Of a stretch of DNA of 64,000 bases, positions 1 to 8,975 are shown in pieces (the first letter of the stretch is position 1; every line of letters begins with the position of its first letter). The position numbers and the translations under genes were made by a program. Under the pieces are notes generated by a model. That model was given only the letters and a program-made list of their open reading frames with translations, made no database searches and was not told where the DNA came from. The stretch lies in assembly GCF_002086695.1 (NCBI RefSeq), contig NZ_MVIH01000001.1:620001-684000 (forward strand), read 5' to 3'. This DNA is from Mycolicibacterium rhodesiae. GTDB taxonomy: Bacteria; Actinomycetota; Actinomycetes; Mycobacteriales; Mycobacteriaceae.

Positions 1-3000
1 GTGAAGCAGCGCTGCAGAAGGTCGATGCTGCCCGCCATGGCGGCCAGGTGGATTCCCTCTGCCGTGGAACCACCCTGGACGTCGGCGACATCGGAGCGCA
101 GCACCTGCCGGAAATACTCCAGGGCTTGCTCTCGGTTGCCGCGCGCCGACACCCAGGCGTGCACGATCGCACTCAACGTGGAGCCATGTGATGTCCGCGC
201 GGAGTAGTAGTCGATGGTGCGCGGAATCTGCTGCGGCCGGAACCGATAGCCCAAGTGCGTCATCAGCTCCCGCAGCTCGTCGGCGGACAGCAGGTAGAAC
301 AGCATGAGGACGTCGGCCTGCTTGCTCGCCTTGTAGCGGTTCACGTCATCGTTTTCCGCCTCGAGAATGCGGTCGAGACGGCTGATGTCGGGGTAGCGCC
401 GGCGGTAGGCCGCCCAGTCGAGTTCCTCGAGATCGTCATAGCCTTCGAACTGGCTGATCACTCCGTCATGGAAGGGCACGTACATCCGCCGGCTGACCGA
501 GTCCCATTGTGTCAGTTCGGCTCTGGACACACCCAACCGATCGAGGAGATCGATCCGATCGGGCAACGGCAGTTTCTGCAGCGCCTCGAGGGCGCGCAGA
601 ATTACCCACACCGCCATCACGTTGGTGTACGCGTTGTTGTCGACCCCGTCGTCTGGCCGGTCGGGATATCCGGAGTGGAACTCGTCGGGGCCGATCACCC
701 CGTCGATGACGTAACGGCCTCGGTCACTGTCGTATCGGGCGCGACTGACCCAGAATCGAGCGATCTCCACGAGCGTCTCGGCACCCTGGTCGATCAGGTA
801 CTGGCGGTCACCGGTGATCTGGTAGTACTGCCAGACGTTGTAGGCGATCGCTGTGCCGATGTGATGCGCCAGATGGCTGCTGTCAACCCGCCACCGCCCG
901 GACAGCGGATTGAGATGCAATTGCTGGCTTTCCTCGCGCCCATCGCTGCCGGACTGCCACGGGAACATCGCCCCCGCGTAGCCGGCCGCGCGCGCGGCGC
1001 GGCGGGCTTGAGGAAGACGCCGGCTCCGATAGCCCAGCAGGGAACGCGATAACTGCGGTACGCGAAGGGTGAGCAGCGGCGCGATGAACATGGCATCCCA
1101 GAAGATGTGCCCCCGGTAGGCCTCACCGTGCAATCCGCGCGCAGGTGCGCCGGCGTCGAGATCAGCTGTGTAGCTCGACACGGACTGCAGAAGGTGCATG
1201 ATGTGCAGGCGCAGGATTTGCTGGTCGGGCTCTGCGGATCCGCCGATGGAGAAGTCGAACTTCCGCCACAGTTGCAGCCACATGGCACGGTGGTCGGCGA
1301 AAAGTTCTGAGTACCGGCCCAACTCGATCAGCAGGTTGGTTGCGGCCTCGCTGGGTACCGAAATCGCGCGGTCGTGGCCGGTGAAGACCACCGCGACCTT
1401 GTCCACGGTCAGCGGCCGGCCGGCGATCACCTCGGTGGTGATGTCGTGCCCGGCAGAGTCGGCGTCAGCGCGGAATCGTTTGGTCGTCGCCGCAGGTTTC
1501 TCCCCACACCACACGCTGGTGTGGGTGGCCACGGCGATCGGGAGGCGCGACTGCACAGTCAGTGCGTCGACCAGGACGGAGCCCTCACCCAACTCGCTGA
1601 CCCGGATATCGCCGAGGTGCTGCCCGGACAGGGACGCGTAGCGCGACACACCGCAATTCGTGACGGTCGCATCGATCGTGGAGCGTATCTCGATGGTTCC
1701 CGACCAGTTCTCGGCGACCACAGTCGTCTGCAACGCGCAGACGTGCGGATCCTTCATGGACGCGAAGCGCCGTTGTGTCACCGACGTGCAGCGACCTGCA
1801 TTGTCGCGAAACCGCAACTCGCGCAGACATTCTGCCTGCCGAATGTTCATGGTCTGCCGGTATGACAGAACGTCCGCGTCGTCGATGTCGAACCACGGGC
1901 CGTTGTCGATTCGGAACGTCAGGGGCAGCCAGTTGGGCAGGTTGACCAGACTCTCGTTGCTGATGCTCACCTCACCGATGACATCAGTGAGGCGGTTGTA
2001 CACGCCAGCGGCGTAGGTGCCGGGGTAGTGCGCCGGTCCCTGGTGCGACTCGGGCGCGGCGGCACGCGTCACCAGGTAGCCGTTCCCGACAGCACACAGG
2101 ACCTCCCGGAGCCGCTCCGCCTCGGGTTGGTAGCCGTCGAACACCAGCACCCAGCCGTCGGCTGGTGGCGATGCCGGCGGAGCCAGCTGATCCGCCAGCT
2201 GTTTCAGCAGCTGAGTTGCTTCGCGCGGGGTGTTGACTGCGAAATCTGCTGCGCTGCAGCGGTCGCCGTCCTCGCTGTGACGTACCAGGACGCCGAGACC
2301 GTTGTGTTTGATCGCCTCGAACGCATCTTCGTCGGTGAGGTCGTCACCGAGGTAGAGCGGCAGGATCGGGTGGGGCGGGTCGAGATGGTCGATGATCCAG
2401 TTGATGGCGTCGCCTTTGTCCCACTTGCCCGGCGGTCGAAGTTCGATCACCTTTCGGCCGTGTGTGACAGCCAGGTCATGACGCCGTCCGGCGGATCGCA
2501 CCGCCGCGATGACCTCGGGCGCGCTGCTCGGCGCCGCCAGCCGGAAGTGCACGGCAACCGACAGTTGCTTGTCCTCGATCGCGACGCCGTCGATCGCGGT
2601 GAGTATCGGGGTCAGATCGTCAATTGCATTGCGCAGCAGACGTATCGACTCGTCGGCCTTCGGATGGCGGTGCAGCTCGCCGTCCGGGCTGAGCAGTTCG
2701 GTACCGTGTGTTCCGGCATACCATAGCCCGGCAAGACCCACCCGATCGCGGATGTCGCTCAGGGCCCGGCCGCTGACAACTGCCACCGGACACACGCCAC
2801 TGAGCGCACCCAGGGCTTCGACGACGCCGTCCACCGGCGTCGCGGCGGACGGGTCATCGACGATCTCGGACACCGTGCCGTCGAAGTCGAGGAAGAATGC
2901 GGGGGAGCGTCCGCGCAGCACCGACTCTATTTGCGCGATGCTGCCCAAAGCGTGCGGTAGTGCCGAGACCCGCAGATCGCCTGTGCGTATCTCGAGGTCA

Positions 3001-3473
3001 TCGGGATCGCCGACCACGACGTCGGCTCCGGCCGCCAGCTGATCCGCGCCGTCGCCGAACGGGGTGATACCGACGATCAACGCGAATCCGCCGGCCCGCG
3101 CTGCTTCGATGGTGGCGCAGGCACCATCGAGCACCACGCATCGTTCGGGTCGGGCGCCGAGTCGCTGCGCGATGTCGAGGAGCGCGGTTGGATCCGGCGA
3201 ACCGGGTGACGCTTTGAGGGTGCCGCCGGTGTGCACGGCGAACAGATCGCCCAGGCCCGTGGTTCGCAGTAGTTCTTCACAATCCGACGTGGTGGTGTAC
3301 GCGCCGGCCTTCAGGTCGAGGTCGCGGAGCTGGTGCAGCAAGCCGATGATGGTGCTGGACACGTCTGCGGTGCCATGTGGGGGCGCTGAAGATTCGGGAA
3401 GGATGCTGTCGAGGTTGAATAGCATCGCGTCGTGGTAGCGACGATCGACGATGGTCGGAAAATCCTCGGCCAC
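1..3473 (-). CDS. otsB1: OtsB1-like fusion: HAD domain, trehalose-6-phosphate phosphatase, GH65 glycosidase (partial)
   Basis: The reading frame is open from a GTG at 3473 to the left edge, so the C-terminus is missing (about 1157 residues are visible; the M. tuberculosis homologue Rv2006 has about 1330). An in-frame TAA two codons upstream of the GTG fixes the start region. Residues 1 to about 170 form a HAD/beta-phosphoglucomutase-like domain. A second HAD of OtsB type follows with the nucleophile motif FFLDFDGT and the later motif GDDLTDEDAF. The rest is a GH65 (trehalose/kojibiose phosphorylase-like) domain with the acid motif GVIGPDEFHSGYP. The family removes phosphate from trehalose-6-phosphate or acts on trehalose-type glycosides. 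Experimental support for phosphatase activity of the Rv2006 type is limited compared with OtsB2. In the first HAD the usual D-x-D is N-L-D, so that domain may be inactive. It diverges from a universal stress gene across a gap with Dos-box-like sites. Confidence 0.93.
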   Translation of the reverse strand, partial: MAEDFPTIVDRRYHDAMLFNLDSILPESSAPPHGTADVSSTIIGLLHQLRDLDLKAGAYTTTSDCEELLRTTGLGDLFAVHTGGTLKASPGSPDPTALLDIAQRLGARPERCVVLDGACATIEAARAGGFALIVGITPFGDGADQLAAGADVVVGDPDDLEIRTGDLRVSALPHALGSIAQIESVLRGRSPAFFLDFDGTVSEIVDDPSAATPVDGVVEALGALSGVCPVAVVSGRALSDIRDRVGLAGLWYAGTHGTELLSPDGELHRHPKADESIRLLRNAIDDLTPILTAIDGVAIEDKQLSVAVHFRLAAPSSAPEVIAAVRSAGRRHDLAVTHGRKVIELRPPGKWDKGDAINWIIDHLDPPHPILPLYLGDDLTDEDAFEAIKHNGLGVLVRHSEDGDRCSAADFAVNTPREATQLLKQLADQLAPPASPPADGWVLVFDGYQPEAERLREVLCAVGNGYLVTRAAAPESHQGPAHYPGTYAAGVYNRLTDVIGEVSISNESLVNLPNWLPLTFRIDNGPWFDIDDADVLSYRQTMNIRQAECLRELRFRDNAGRCTSVTQRRFASMKDPHVCALQTTVVAENWSGTIEIRSTIDATVTNCGVSRYASLSGQHLGDIRVSELGEGSVLVDALTVQSRLPIAVATHTSVWCGEKPAATTKRFRADADSAGHDITTEVIAGRPLTVDKVAVVFTGHDRAISVPSEAATNLLIELGRYSELFADHRAMWLQLWRKFDFSIGGSAEPDQQILRLHIMHLLQSVSSYTADLDAGAPARGLHGEAYRGHIFWDAMFIAPLLTLRVPQLSRSLLGYRSRRLPQARRAARAAGYAGAMFPWQSGSDGREESQQLHLNPLSGRWRVDSSHLAHHIGTAIAYNVWQYYQITGDRQYLIDQGAETLVEIARFWVSRARYDSDRGRYVIDGVIGPDEFHSGYPDRPDDGVDNNAYTNVMAVWVILRALEALQKLPLPDRIDLLDRLGVSRAELTQWDSVSRRMYVPFHDGVISQFEGYDDLEELDWAAYRRRYPDISRLDRILEAENDDVNRYKASKQADVLMLFYLLSADELRELMTHLGYRFRPQQIPRTIDYYSARTSHGSTLSAIVHAWVSARGNREQALEYFRQVLRSDVADVQGGSTAEGIHLAAMAGSIDLLQRCF

Positions 3474-3533
3474 AGCGCATTACCCCGATTCTTCAAGGAA
3501 CATCATCGTCGCCTCCCGAGCTCGGGTTGATTA

Positions 3534-3548
3534 GAGGACAAAGTCCTC
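3534..3548. promoter_or_regulatory. Perfect palindrome GAGGACAAAGTCCTC, possible Dos-box variant
   Basis: A 15-bp perfect inverted repeat (6-3-6) lies in the divergent gap between the otsB1-like gene and the universal stress gene. It resembles a Dos box half-site pair (GGAC/GTCC), but with one base less between the halves than the published 14-bp core. It is 61 bp upstream of the otsB1-like GTG. DosR binding is inferred only. Confidence 0.4.
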
Positions 3549-3586
3549 CGCCGGGGCTCCGCGCGAGTCGCCGAGCCTGCTTTCGG

Positions 3587-3600
3587 ACGACCAAAGGCCC
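3587..3600 (-). promoter_or_regulatory. Candidate Dos box upstream of universal stress gene
   Basis: Read on the minus strand the site is GGGCCTTTGGTCGT, which matches 10 of 14 positions of the DosR core GGGACTWWAGTCCC. It ends about 38 bp before the ATG at 3639, a normal place for activation by DosR. Confidence 0.45.
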
Positions 3601-3638
3601 TCGCGGCGGCGATTCCGCCACCGGTAGCGTCGGACGCC

Positions 3639-4442
3639 ATGGACGTTCACGCGGTTGAACTGCCTGGTGCCGTCGTCGTCGGGGTCGATGGCTCCCCATG
3701 GTCTCTGAACGCGCTCGACTGGGCGGTGCCCGAGGCTGTCAGCCGCGACGTACCGTTGCGGTTGATTCACGCCGTGCCGGCGGCTCTTCCGAGGGAATCC
3801 GGCAGCGATGATCGTGGCTGGGACGCAATACTTGTCGAGGCCCAGGATGTGGCGACCCAGACGCATCGTGGCGTATGCGTCGAGACCGCGTCGGTGGTCG
3901 GAACACCAGGCGAGGTGCTGGAACGGGAGTCTGCCGAGGCGGCCATGGTGTGCATCGGCGCCCGCCCACCGCACGTGGCAGGGGGACGGCTTTTCGGCGG
4001 AACGGCGATTCATCTTGCTGACCACGCTCGATGTCCGGTCGCGATCATCCGCAGTGGCGACGATGGCCGGGCGCGCGTCGGGGGCGTCGTGGCAGTGGTG
4101 TTGTCCGATGAGCCCGACAACGACGATGTCGTGCACCTGGCCATGCAGGAAGGACGGTTGCGTGACGCGACCGTCCGGCAGATCGATCGCCGCGTGGACA
4201 GCTGGATCCGCCGGTATCCCGATGTTCACGTCGAGACCGTGTCGGCAGGCACCGGCTGGGTGGGCCGCCGCGATGAGGACCCGCACGACCGGCAGGTCGG
4301 TCTCGCCGTTGTCGGCACTTCGGATGCCGACACCCTGACCTCGCTCGCGGTGCCGAATTGCCATCCGATCCTGGGCTATCCGGATTGCTCGGTGGTCTTG
4401 GTGAGGCAGGCGACCGCCGAGCCGGCGGTCCGGCCCGTCTGA
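3639..4442 (+). CDS. Tandem-domain universal stress protein
   Basis: This 267-residue protein has two UspA folds. The first begins AVVVGVDGSPWSLNALDWA and carries a nucleotide-loop-like stretch, GARPPHVAGGRLFGGTA, near residues 107-123. The second half, from about residue 145, is more diverged but ends with a typical CSVVLVRQ strand. Mycobacterial proteins of this architecture (Rv2005c, Rv2623, Rv3134c type) bind ATP and belong to the DosR regulon. The ATG at 3639 has only a weak ribosome site. It is convergent with dosR (12 bp between the stops) and has Dos-like sites upstream, so hypoxic induction is likely but inferred. Confidence 0.9.
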   Translation: MDVHAVELPGAVVVGVDGSPWSLNALDWAVPEAVSRDVPLRLIHAVPAALPRESGSDDRGWDAILVEAQDVATQTHRGVCVETASVVGTPGEVLERESAEAAMVCIGARPPHVAGGRLFGGTAIHLADHARCPVAIIRSGDDGRARVGGVVAVVLSDEPDNDDVVHLAMQEGRLRDATVRQIDRRVDSWIRRYPDVHVETVSAGTGWVGRRDEDPHDRQVGLAVVGTSDADTLTSLAVPNCHPILGYPDCSVVLVRQATAEPAVRPV

Positions 4443-4454
4443 CGCGCCGTTCGG

Positions 4455-5108
4455 CTAGTAGCCGCCGTGCTCGTGGGTCGGGTGGTCCAGTTTGGCGACG
4501 AACACCGCCGCCTGCGTGCGTCGCTCCATACCCAGTTTCGCCAGGAGCCGGGATACATAGTTCTTGATCGTCTTCTCGGTGAGGAACATCCGGTCGGCGA
4601 TCTGTTTGTTGGTGAGGCCCTCGCCGAGCAGAATCAGCAGCGACCGTTCCTGATCGGTCAGGCCGGAGAGGGGATCGGATCGCTTTGTCGCACCGCGCAA
4701 CTTGGCCATCAACGCTGCGGCGGCCCGGTTGTCCAGTAGCGAGCGGCCCGCGCCGACGTCCTTGACGGCCTGGGCCAGCTGCATGCCCTTGATGTCTTTG
4801 ACGACGTATCCGCTGGCGCCGGCCAGGACCGCGTCGAGCATGGCCTCGTCGGAGGTGAACGAGGTCAGCATCAAACACCGCAGGTCGGAGAGCACGGACA
4901 GCAGGTCACGACACAGCTCGACACCGTTGCCGTCGGGCAGCTGCACATCGAGCACCGCGACGTCAGGCTTCGCCGCGGGGATCCGTGCCATGGCCTGGGC
5001 CACGGAGCCCGCCTCACCGACGATTTCCAGATCTGGATCTGCGCTGAGGAGGTCGATGAGGCCGCGGCGGACCACCTCGTGGTCATCTACCAGAAAGACT
5101 TTCACCAT
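4455..5108 (-). CDS. dosR: DosR/DevR hypoxia response regulator
   Basis: This 217-residue NarL/FixJ-family regulator starts [17 protein letters not shown] and is nearly identical over long stretches to M. tuberculosis DosR (Rv3133c, 217 residues). The receiver domain has the acidic pocket DD at residues 8-9, the phospho-acceptor Asp54 in [10 protein letters not shown] and the conserved Lys in YVVKDIKG. The LuxR-type HTH spans about residues 148-210 ([20 protein letters not shown]). DosR activates the dormancy regulon under hypoxia, NO or CO by binding Dos boxes. It lies 36 bp downstream of a universal stress gene in the same orientation, as in the Rv3134c-dosR operon, but no sensor kinase follows. 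The kinase candidate is at 18515. Confidence 0.96.
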   Translation of the reverse strand: MVKVFLVDDHEVVRRGLIDLLSADPDLEIVGEAGSVAQAMARIPAAKPDVAVLDVQLPDGNGVELCRDLLSVLSDLRCLMLTSFTSDEAMLDAVLAGASGYVVKDIKGMQLAQAVKDVGAGRSLLDNRAAAALMAKLRGATKRSDPLSGLTDQERSLLILLGEGLTNKQIADRMFLTEKTIKNYVSRLLAKLGMERRTQAAVFVAKLDHPTHEHGGY

Positions 5109-5144
5109 GGCGGCCTCCAGGAATCGGTGATCAGTGTTTCGCGC

Positions 5145-6008
5145 CTATAACAGGTTCTGCGGTTCGCAGACCAATACCGAGCAATCGGCGTGTGCCAGCA
5201 CCGCATTCCCGTTCGCACCGAGCAGTTCGGCGATGCCCTGGCCGCGTTCGTGGGCTACGACCAACAACTGGATCGAATCCCCGTGCATCATCAGGTAACT
5301 CAACGAGTTACCGTGCAGGGCCACCGTGGTGACGTCCACATCGGGATAGCGTGTGCGCCAGCATTTCAGGCGACGTTCCAGGGCCGCCTTGGCGTCGCGG
5401 TTTCCGGCGGCGATGGCGTGGCCGTCGTGGATGTCCGGGTAACGCGAGCGCCAGGTCGTGAGCACACGCAACGGCGCTCCGCGCGAACGAGCCTCGTCGA
5501 AGCCGTGGCGCAAGGCTCCATCACCGGTTGACCCGTCCAGTTCGACGGCTACGCATCGCTGGGCCGAGGCCACCGGGTCGTGCCCCCTGACCACAGCTAC
5601 CGGACAGTGCGCTGCGGTGGCCAGTGCGGTCGCGGTGGACCCGATGTGCCGGTCGCGGAAGTGGTTCAACCCGATCGCGCCGACGCACAGCATGGCGGCG
5701 CCGTTGGACGCATCGAGCAACGCTGCCACGGGCTTCTGCTGCACGATCTCCGCCTCGATCTTGACCGGTCTGTCGGTCGACTCGACGGCGGCGGCCGTGC
5801 AGCGCACCGCCGTCTGGGCCGCGGCGAACCGGCGGGCGATGCGTTGGGCATCGTCGTCGTCTTCTGTGGAGTCGACGGCGTAGACCAGGCGCAACGGGAT
5901 GGCGCGGCGAACCGCCTCGTCGACAGCCCAGCATGCGGCCTCGGTGGCCCACCGCGAACCGTCCACGCCCACGACCACGGACGGCGTGACACGCTCTCGT
6001 TCGGGCAT
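5145..6008 (-). CDS. Tandem-domain universal stress protein upstream of dosR (Rv3134c-like)
   Basis: The protein has 287 residues from the ATG at 6008, which has an AGGA ribosome site. A longer open frame to 6419 runs across promoter sites and is rejected. The first UspA domain begins SVVVGVDGSRWATEAACWAVDEA and carries GAIGLNHFRDRHIGSTATALA, matching the ATP-binding G-2x-G-9x-G-S/T pattern. The second domain ends HADCSVLVCEP. Its position directly upstream of dosR in the same direction matches Rv3134c, so the two genes are probably cotranscribed from the Dos boxes at 6071-6105. In other mycobacteria this family binds ATP and affects growth and persistence; its role here is inferred. Confidence 0.9.
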   Translation of the reverse strand: MPERERVTPSVVVGVDGSRWATEAACWAVDEAVRRAIPLRLVYAVDSTEDDDDAQRIARRFAAAQTAVRCTAAAVESTDRPVKIEAEIVQQKPVAALLDASNGAAMLCVGAIGLNHFRDRHIGSTATALATAAHCPVAVVRGHDPVASAQRCVAVELDGSTGDGALRHGFDEARSRGAPLRVLTTWRSRYPDIHDGHAIAAGNRDAKAALERRLKCWRTRYPDVDVTTVALHGNSLSYLMMHGDSIQLLVVAHERGQGIAELLGANGNAVLAHADCSVLVCEPQNLL

Positions 6009-6070
6009 TGGCCGATTCCTGTCAACTTGCCGGGACCGTTTCGACGGTATCGTCAAAAATCGCGCGCGCG

Positions 6071-6105
6071 CAGGGGCCAAAGTCCCTGGCCGGCGGCCAC
6101 TAGTC
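6071..6105 (-). promoter_or_regulatory. Tandem Dos boxes upstream of the usp-dosR operon
   Basis: Box one (6071-6084) reads GGGACTTTGGCCCC on the minus strand and matches 12 of 14 core positions, the best score in this window. Box two (6092-6105, CGGCCACTAGTCCT) matches 9 of 14. Their centres are 21 bp apart, two helical turns, which suits cooperative DosR binding. They lie 63-97 bp upstream of the usp ATG at 6008, consistent with dosR autoregulation. Confidence 0.7.
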
Positions 6106-6217
6106 CTCGGCGCCACGCCGTCGAGCCGCGCTCGGGCAGCGATAACCCGCAGAGAGACCGGCGGATCGGGGAGTCCCGGCAGCCGATAGTGCGGCAGACC
6201 ACCCGTCATCAACTTTG

Positions 6218-6231
6218 GGGACTTGCGGCTC
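6218..6231 (+). promoter_or_regulatory. Candidate Dos box upstream of Acg-like nitroreductase
   Basis: GGGACTTGCGGCTC matches 10 of 14 positions of the DosR core and has a perfect left half. It lies about 70 bp before the gene start at 6298/6301. DosR control of Acg family genes (Rv2032, Rv3127, Rv3131) is established in M. tuberculosis. Confidence 0.55.
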
Positions 6232-6300
6232 TTATCCGCCGCCCCGACGACCGGCATGGTCGGTTCAGCCAGCATCATGCACAAAGGGCGGTAGGCGGTG

Positions 6301-7296
6301 ATGACGACGAATTTTCCTGACGACGCCACCGTGCGGGCGGCGTTGGACCTGGCCGGCCGTGCCCCGTCGATCCACAACACCCAGCCATGGGAGTGGAGAG
6401 TCGGCCCGCACAGCATCAATCTGTATTCGCGCCGCGAATTGCGTCTCCCTCACACCGACCCTGATGGCCGTGACCTCATCGTCAGTTGTGGGGCCGCCCT
6501 GCATCACGCGACCGTCGCCCTTGCGGCACTGGGCTGGCGCGCGTCCGTCCACCGGGTACCGAATCCCGACGACCGCACTCATCTGGCGTCAGTGCAGGTG
6601 CACCGCGGACCTCCGGGGGAGTCCGACATCGCGATGGCGGCAGCCATTCCCCGGCGGCGAACCGATCGGCGTACGTACAGTTCATGGCCGGTGGCGATGG
6701 GAGACATCGCGTTGATGGGCGCGCGCGCGGCGCGCTTCGGCGTCACGATGAGGCGGGTCGAACCGACCGACGAATTCGTCGAATTGGTGGAACAGGCAGC
6801 GCGCCGGCATATCGACGACACCGGTTACGTCGCCGAGCTGATGGCGTGGAGCGGACGGTACGCTGCAGCGGAAGGTGTTCCCGCGCATAATGTTCCACCG
6901 GTAGATGGTGCGGCCGCAGTGCCGGGCCGAATCTTCTCCGGCGCGGCACTCGACCAACCCGATGACGTTTCGGCAGCCGAGGACAACGGTGTCCTGCTTG
7001 CGCTGGGCACCGCGATCGACGACATCGCGTGCCAATTGCGCGCTGGTGAAGCTGCCAGCGTCGTCATGCTCACCGCGACGGTTCAGGGCCTGGCCTCATG
7101 CGCGGTGTCGGAGGTACTCGAGGTCCCAGACACCCGAGAGGCGGTACGCGCGGTTGTGTTCGGCAGCGAACAGTTCCCCCAGATATTGCTGCGAGTGGGA
7201 TGGTCACCGCTGACTGCCGACCCGTTACCGGCGACGCCGCGACGACCGGTGGCCGATGCCCTACGCCGCCTGGACGGTTCGCCCTTTGTCGGTTAG
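6301..7296 (+). CDS. Acg-family nitroreductase-like protein
   Basis: This protein of about 331 residues starts at the ATG at 6301; the GTG at 6298 is an equally possible start three bases earlier. The N-terminal motif SIHNTQPWEWRV is characteristic of the mycobacterial Acg group (Rv2032, Rv3127, Rv3131), which has a tandem nitroreductase fold and FMN-related binding. Known Acg lacks nitroreductase activity and may sequester flavin, so catalysis should not be assumed. A central RRRTDRRTY stretch and a C-terminal VLRVGW-type segment (here LLRVGWSP) fit the family. It diverges from the usp-dosR operon and has its own Dos-like site, so hypoxic induction is expected. Confidence 0.87.
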   Translation: MTTNFPDDATVRAALDLAGRAPSIHNTQPWEWRVGPHSINLYSRRELRLPHTDPDGRDLIVSCGAALHHATVALAALGWRASVHRVPNPDDRTHLASVQVHRGPPGESDIAMAAAIPRRRTDRRTYSSWPVAMGDIALMGARAARFGVTMRRVEPTDEFVELVEQAARRHIDDTGYVAELMAWSGRYAAAEGVPAHNVPPVDGAAAVPGRIFSGAALDQPDDVSAAEDNGVLLALGTAIDDIACQLRAGEAASVVMLTATVQGLASCAVSEVLEVPDTREAVRAVVFGSEQFPQILLRVGWSPLTADPLPATPRRPVADALRRLDGSPFVG

Positions 7297-7339
7297 GCAT
7301 TCGCCACACCGGTCAGGCCCCGTAAAGGCCTCCGGCACG

Positions 7340-7353
7340 GGGACTTTTGGCAC
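7340..7353 (+). promoter_or_regulatory. Dos box upstream of Rv2629-like gene
   Basis: GGGACTTTTGGCAC matches 11 of 14 positions of the DosR core and is close to natural Dos boxes of the GGGACTTTTGGCCC form. It lies 57 bp before the ATG at 7411, in the short gap after the Acg-like gene. Confidence 0.75.
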
Positions 7354-7410
7354 TTGTTGGTGCCGGGCCTGCGCGCGCATCGTGGGTCGCAGATCGGAAG
7401 GAGATCACCG

Positions 7411-8529
7411 ATGACGAGCGCAACCACGTATTCACCGCTGGCCCACACACTGCTTGCCACACGAGGTCCCGTCGCCTCGGTGTACTACGACGACTCCCAT
7501 GACACCCAGGACGCGGCAGAGCGTCTCGCGGTGCTCGAGCGTGACGTCGCGCGTGAGTTGGAGCAGCAGGGCGCGCCGCACCCGCTCATCGCGGCGGTCA
7601 CGCGTGCGATGAACGAGCGGCCCGCAACTGAACACCGCAGTGGGCGCGCGTTGATCGTCGGTCTGGATGGGGTGGCGGTCGACGAGCACCTCGTCGTGCC
7701 GCCCGTGACGCCGGTGGTGCGGGCCTCGGAGCTTCCCTACGTCGTTCCACTCGTCGAGAACGGATCGGTCTCGGGGCCCTATCTGGTCGTAGCCGTCGAT
7801 CAGGTCGGCGCCGATCTCACGCGCTACCAAGGGAAGTCGGCCTTCTCCGAGACCGTCGTGGGTGAGGGGTTTCCGGTCCACAAGGCAGCTTCAGCGGGAT
7901 TGAACGCGTGGGGAGATTCCCAACATCGGGTGGAGGAGGCGGTGCGCAAGAACCTCCGTGCGGTCGCCGACCGGCTCACCGGCGAGGTGGATGGCCATGA
8001 GCTGGACTTCATCGTCCTCATCGGCCAGGAGCGTGTCCGGGCCGAGCTGGTGTCCGAGCTGCCACATCGGGTGGCCGAACGTATCGTCCAACCGGGAGTC
8101 GGGTCTCGCCCGACAGGGGTGGACTCCGCCGTTCGCGTGGCCATCGCCCACGAGCTGAACAACAGGCGCAACGTTCATAGCGACAGGATCATGGCTCAGT
8201 ACGACGCCGAAGACGGGCGTGGATCAGGTCGTGCGGTGGCCGGCCTCGCGGCGGTGACCGCGGCATTGCGTGAGCGTTCGGTCGCCACTCTGATCATCGG
8301 ACAGATGCATGACGAAACAGTGCTCGCCGGCGACGATCTGACACTGCCGGGATCCGATCCCGACACGCTGTCCGACTTCGGTATCGCGCCGACACAGACC
8401 CTGCGTGCCGACGAGGCGCTTCCCTACGCGGCGATGGCGATCGGGGCCGACCTCGTCTGCGCCCCAGAACGTCTGCGATTGTCTGACGGCGTCGGCGCGT
8501 TGCTGCGCCACGCGCCGACTCAGGGCTGA
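7411..8529 (+). CDS. Rv2629-like protein (bacterial eRF1/Vms1-like family)
   Basis: This 372-residue protein resembles the dormancy protein Rv2629 (374 residues). The ATG at 7411 follows a strong GGAAGGAG site; an open frame from 7354 would start inside the Dos box region and is rejected. The N-terminus (VASVYYDDSHDTQDAAERL) and the C-terminal half (RSVATLIIGQMHDETVLAG) fit the bacterial eRF1-like (baeRF) families, which share a fold with release factors and Vms1. A role in ribosome rescue or tRNA cleavage is plausible but unproven for this member. A Dos box lies upstream. Its 3' end overlaps the hydrogenase protease gene by 10 bp tail-to-tail. Confidence 0.85.
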   Translation: MTSATTYSPLAHTLLATRGPVASVYYDDSHDTQDAAERLAVLERDVARELEQQGAPHPLIAAVTRAMNERPATEHRSGRALIVGLDGVAVDEHLVVPPVTPVVRASELPYVVPLVENGSVSGPYLVVAVDQVGADLTRYQGKSAFSETVVGEGFPVHKAASAGLNAWGDSQHRVEEAVRKNLRAVADRLTGEVDGHELDFIVLIGQERVRAELVSELPHRVAERIVQPGVGSRPTGVDSAVRVAIAHELNNRRNVHSDRIMAQYDAEDGRGSGRAVAGLAAVTAALRERSVATLIIGQMHDETVLAGDDLTLPGSDPDTLSDFGIAPTQTLRADEALPYAAMAIGADLVCAPERLRLSDGVGALLRHAPTQG

Positions 8530-8975
8530 CGACCGGCTTCCGCCAGAACGGCTTCGACGGCGGCAGGCACGGCATCGGCGACGGGGGGTGAGAGCCCGAC
8601 ACCGTGACTGATGTCCTCGATCTCGATGGTGAGCACGACCAGTCGCCGAGGCACTCGGCCAAGCGCCTGGCCCAGCGCGAAGATCTCCGGCAGGCCAAGA
8701 GAATGCGAGCTCACCGCCGCGGGTTGGTGGTCGTCGCCGGGAATCCAGTGCCGGATCCGTCCGGCGACCACGTGAGGGCCGCTGGCTGCGTCCACGACAA
8801 TGACCAGTGGCACGTCCGTCCAGGCGTCGAGGATCTGTCCTGCATCCGCAGGCACCGAGATCACCTCGACGTCCGGCACACGTCGCCGGGCGACTTCGGC
8901 TGCGACCGCGAGGCCGACCCCGTCGTCGGTCCGAAAGTCGTTGCCGATGCCGATGACGAGCGCGCTGCCGGTCAT
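8520..8975 (-). CDS. Hydrogenase maturation endopeptidase (HycI/HoxM type)
   Basis: This 151-residue protein starts [24 protein letters not shown]. The GIGN-x4-DDG pattern with its Asp/Glu metal ligands is the signature of the peptidase M52 family. A later SSHSLGLPEI motif supplies the third ligand. These enzymes remove the C-terminal tail of the large subunit after nickel insertion. It is the last gene of the hydrogenase operon, and its ATG overlaps the stop of the large-subunit gene (ATGA). Its substrate is presumably the FLTLTIDRT tail that follows DPCISCSAH in the preceding gene. Confidence 0.92.
   Translation of the reverse strand: MTGSALVIGIGNDFRTDDGVGLAVAAEVARRRVPDVEVISVPADAGQILDAWTDVPLVIVVDAASGPHVVAGRIRHWIPGDDHQPAAVSSHSLGLPEIFALGQALGRVPRRLVVLTIEIEDISHGVGLSPPVADAVPAAVEAVLAEAGRQP

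Noticed and set aside
255..1052. 265-residue plus-strand open frame
   Set aside because: It is the antisense shadow of the otsB1-like gene, whose minus-strand translation shows clear GH65 motifs across the same bases.
6009..6419. N-terminal extension of the universal stress protein to 6419
   Set aside because: The extension runs through the Dos boxes and the start of the divergent nitroreductase gene, and the UspA domain with a ribosome site begins at 6008.
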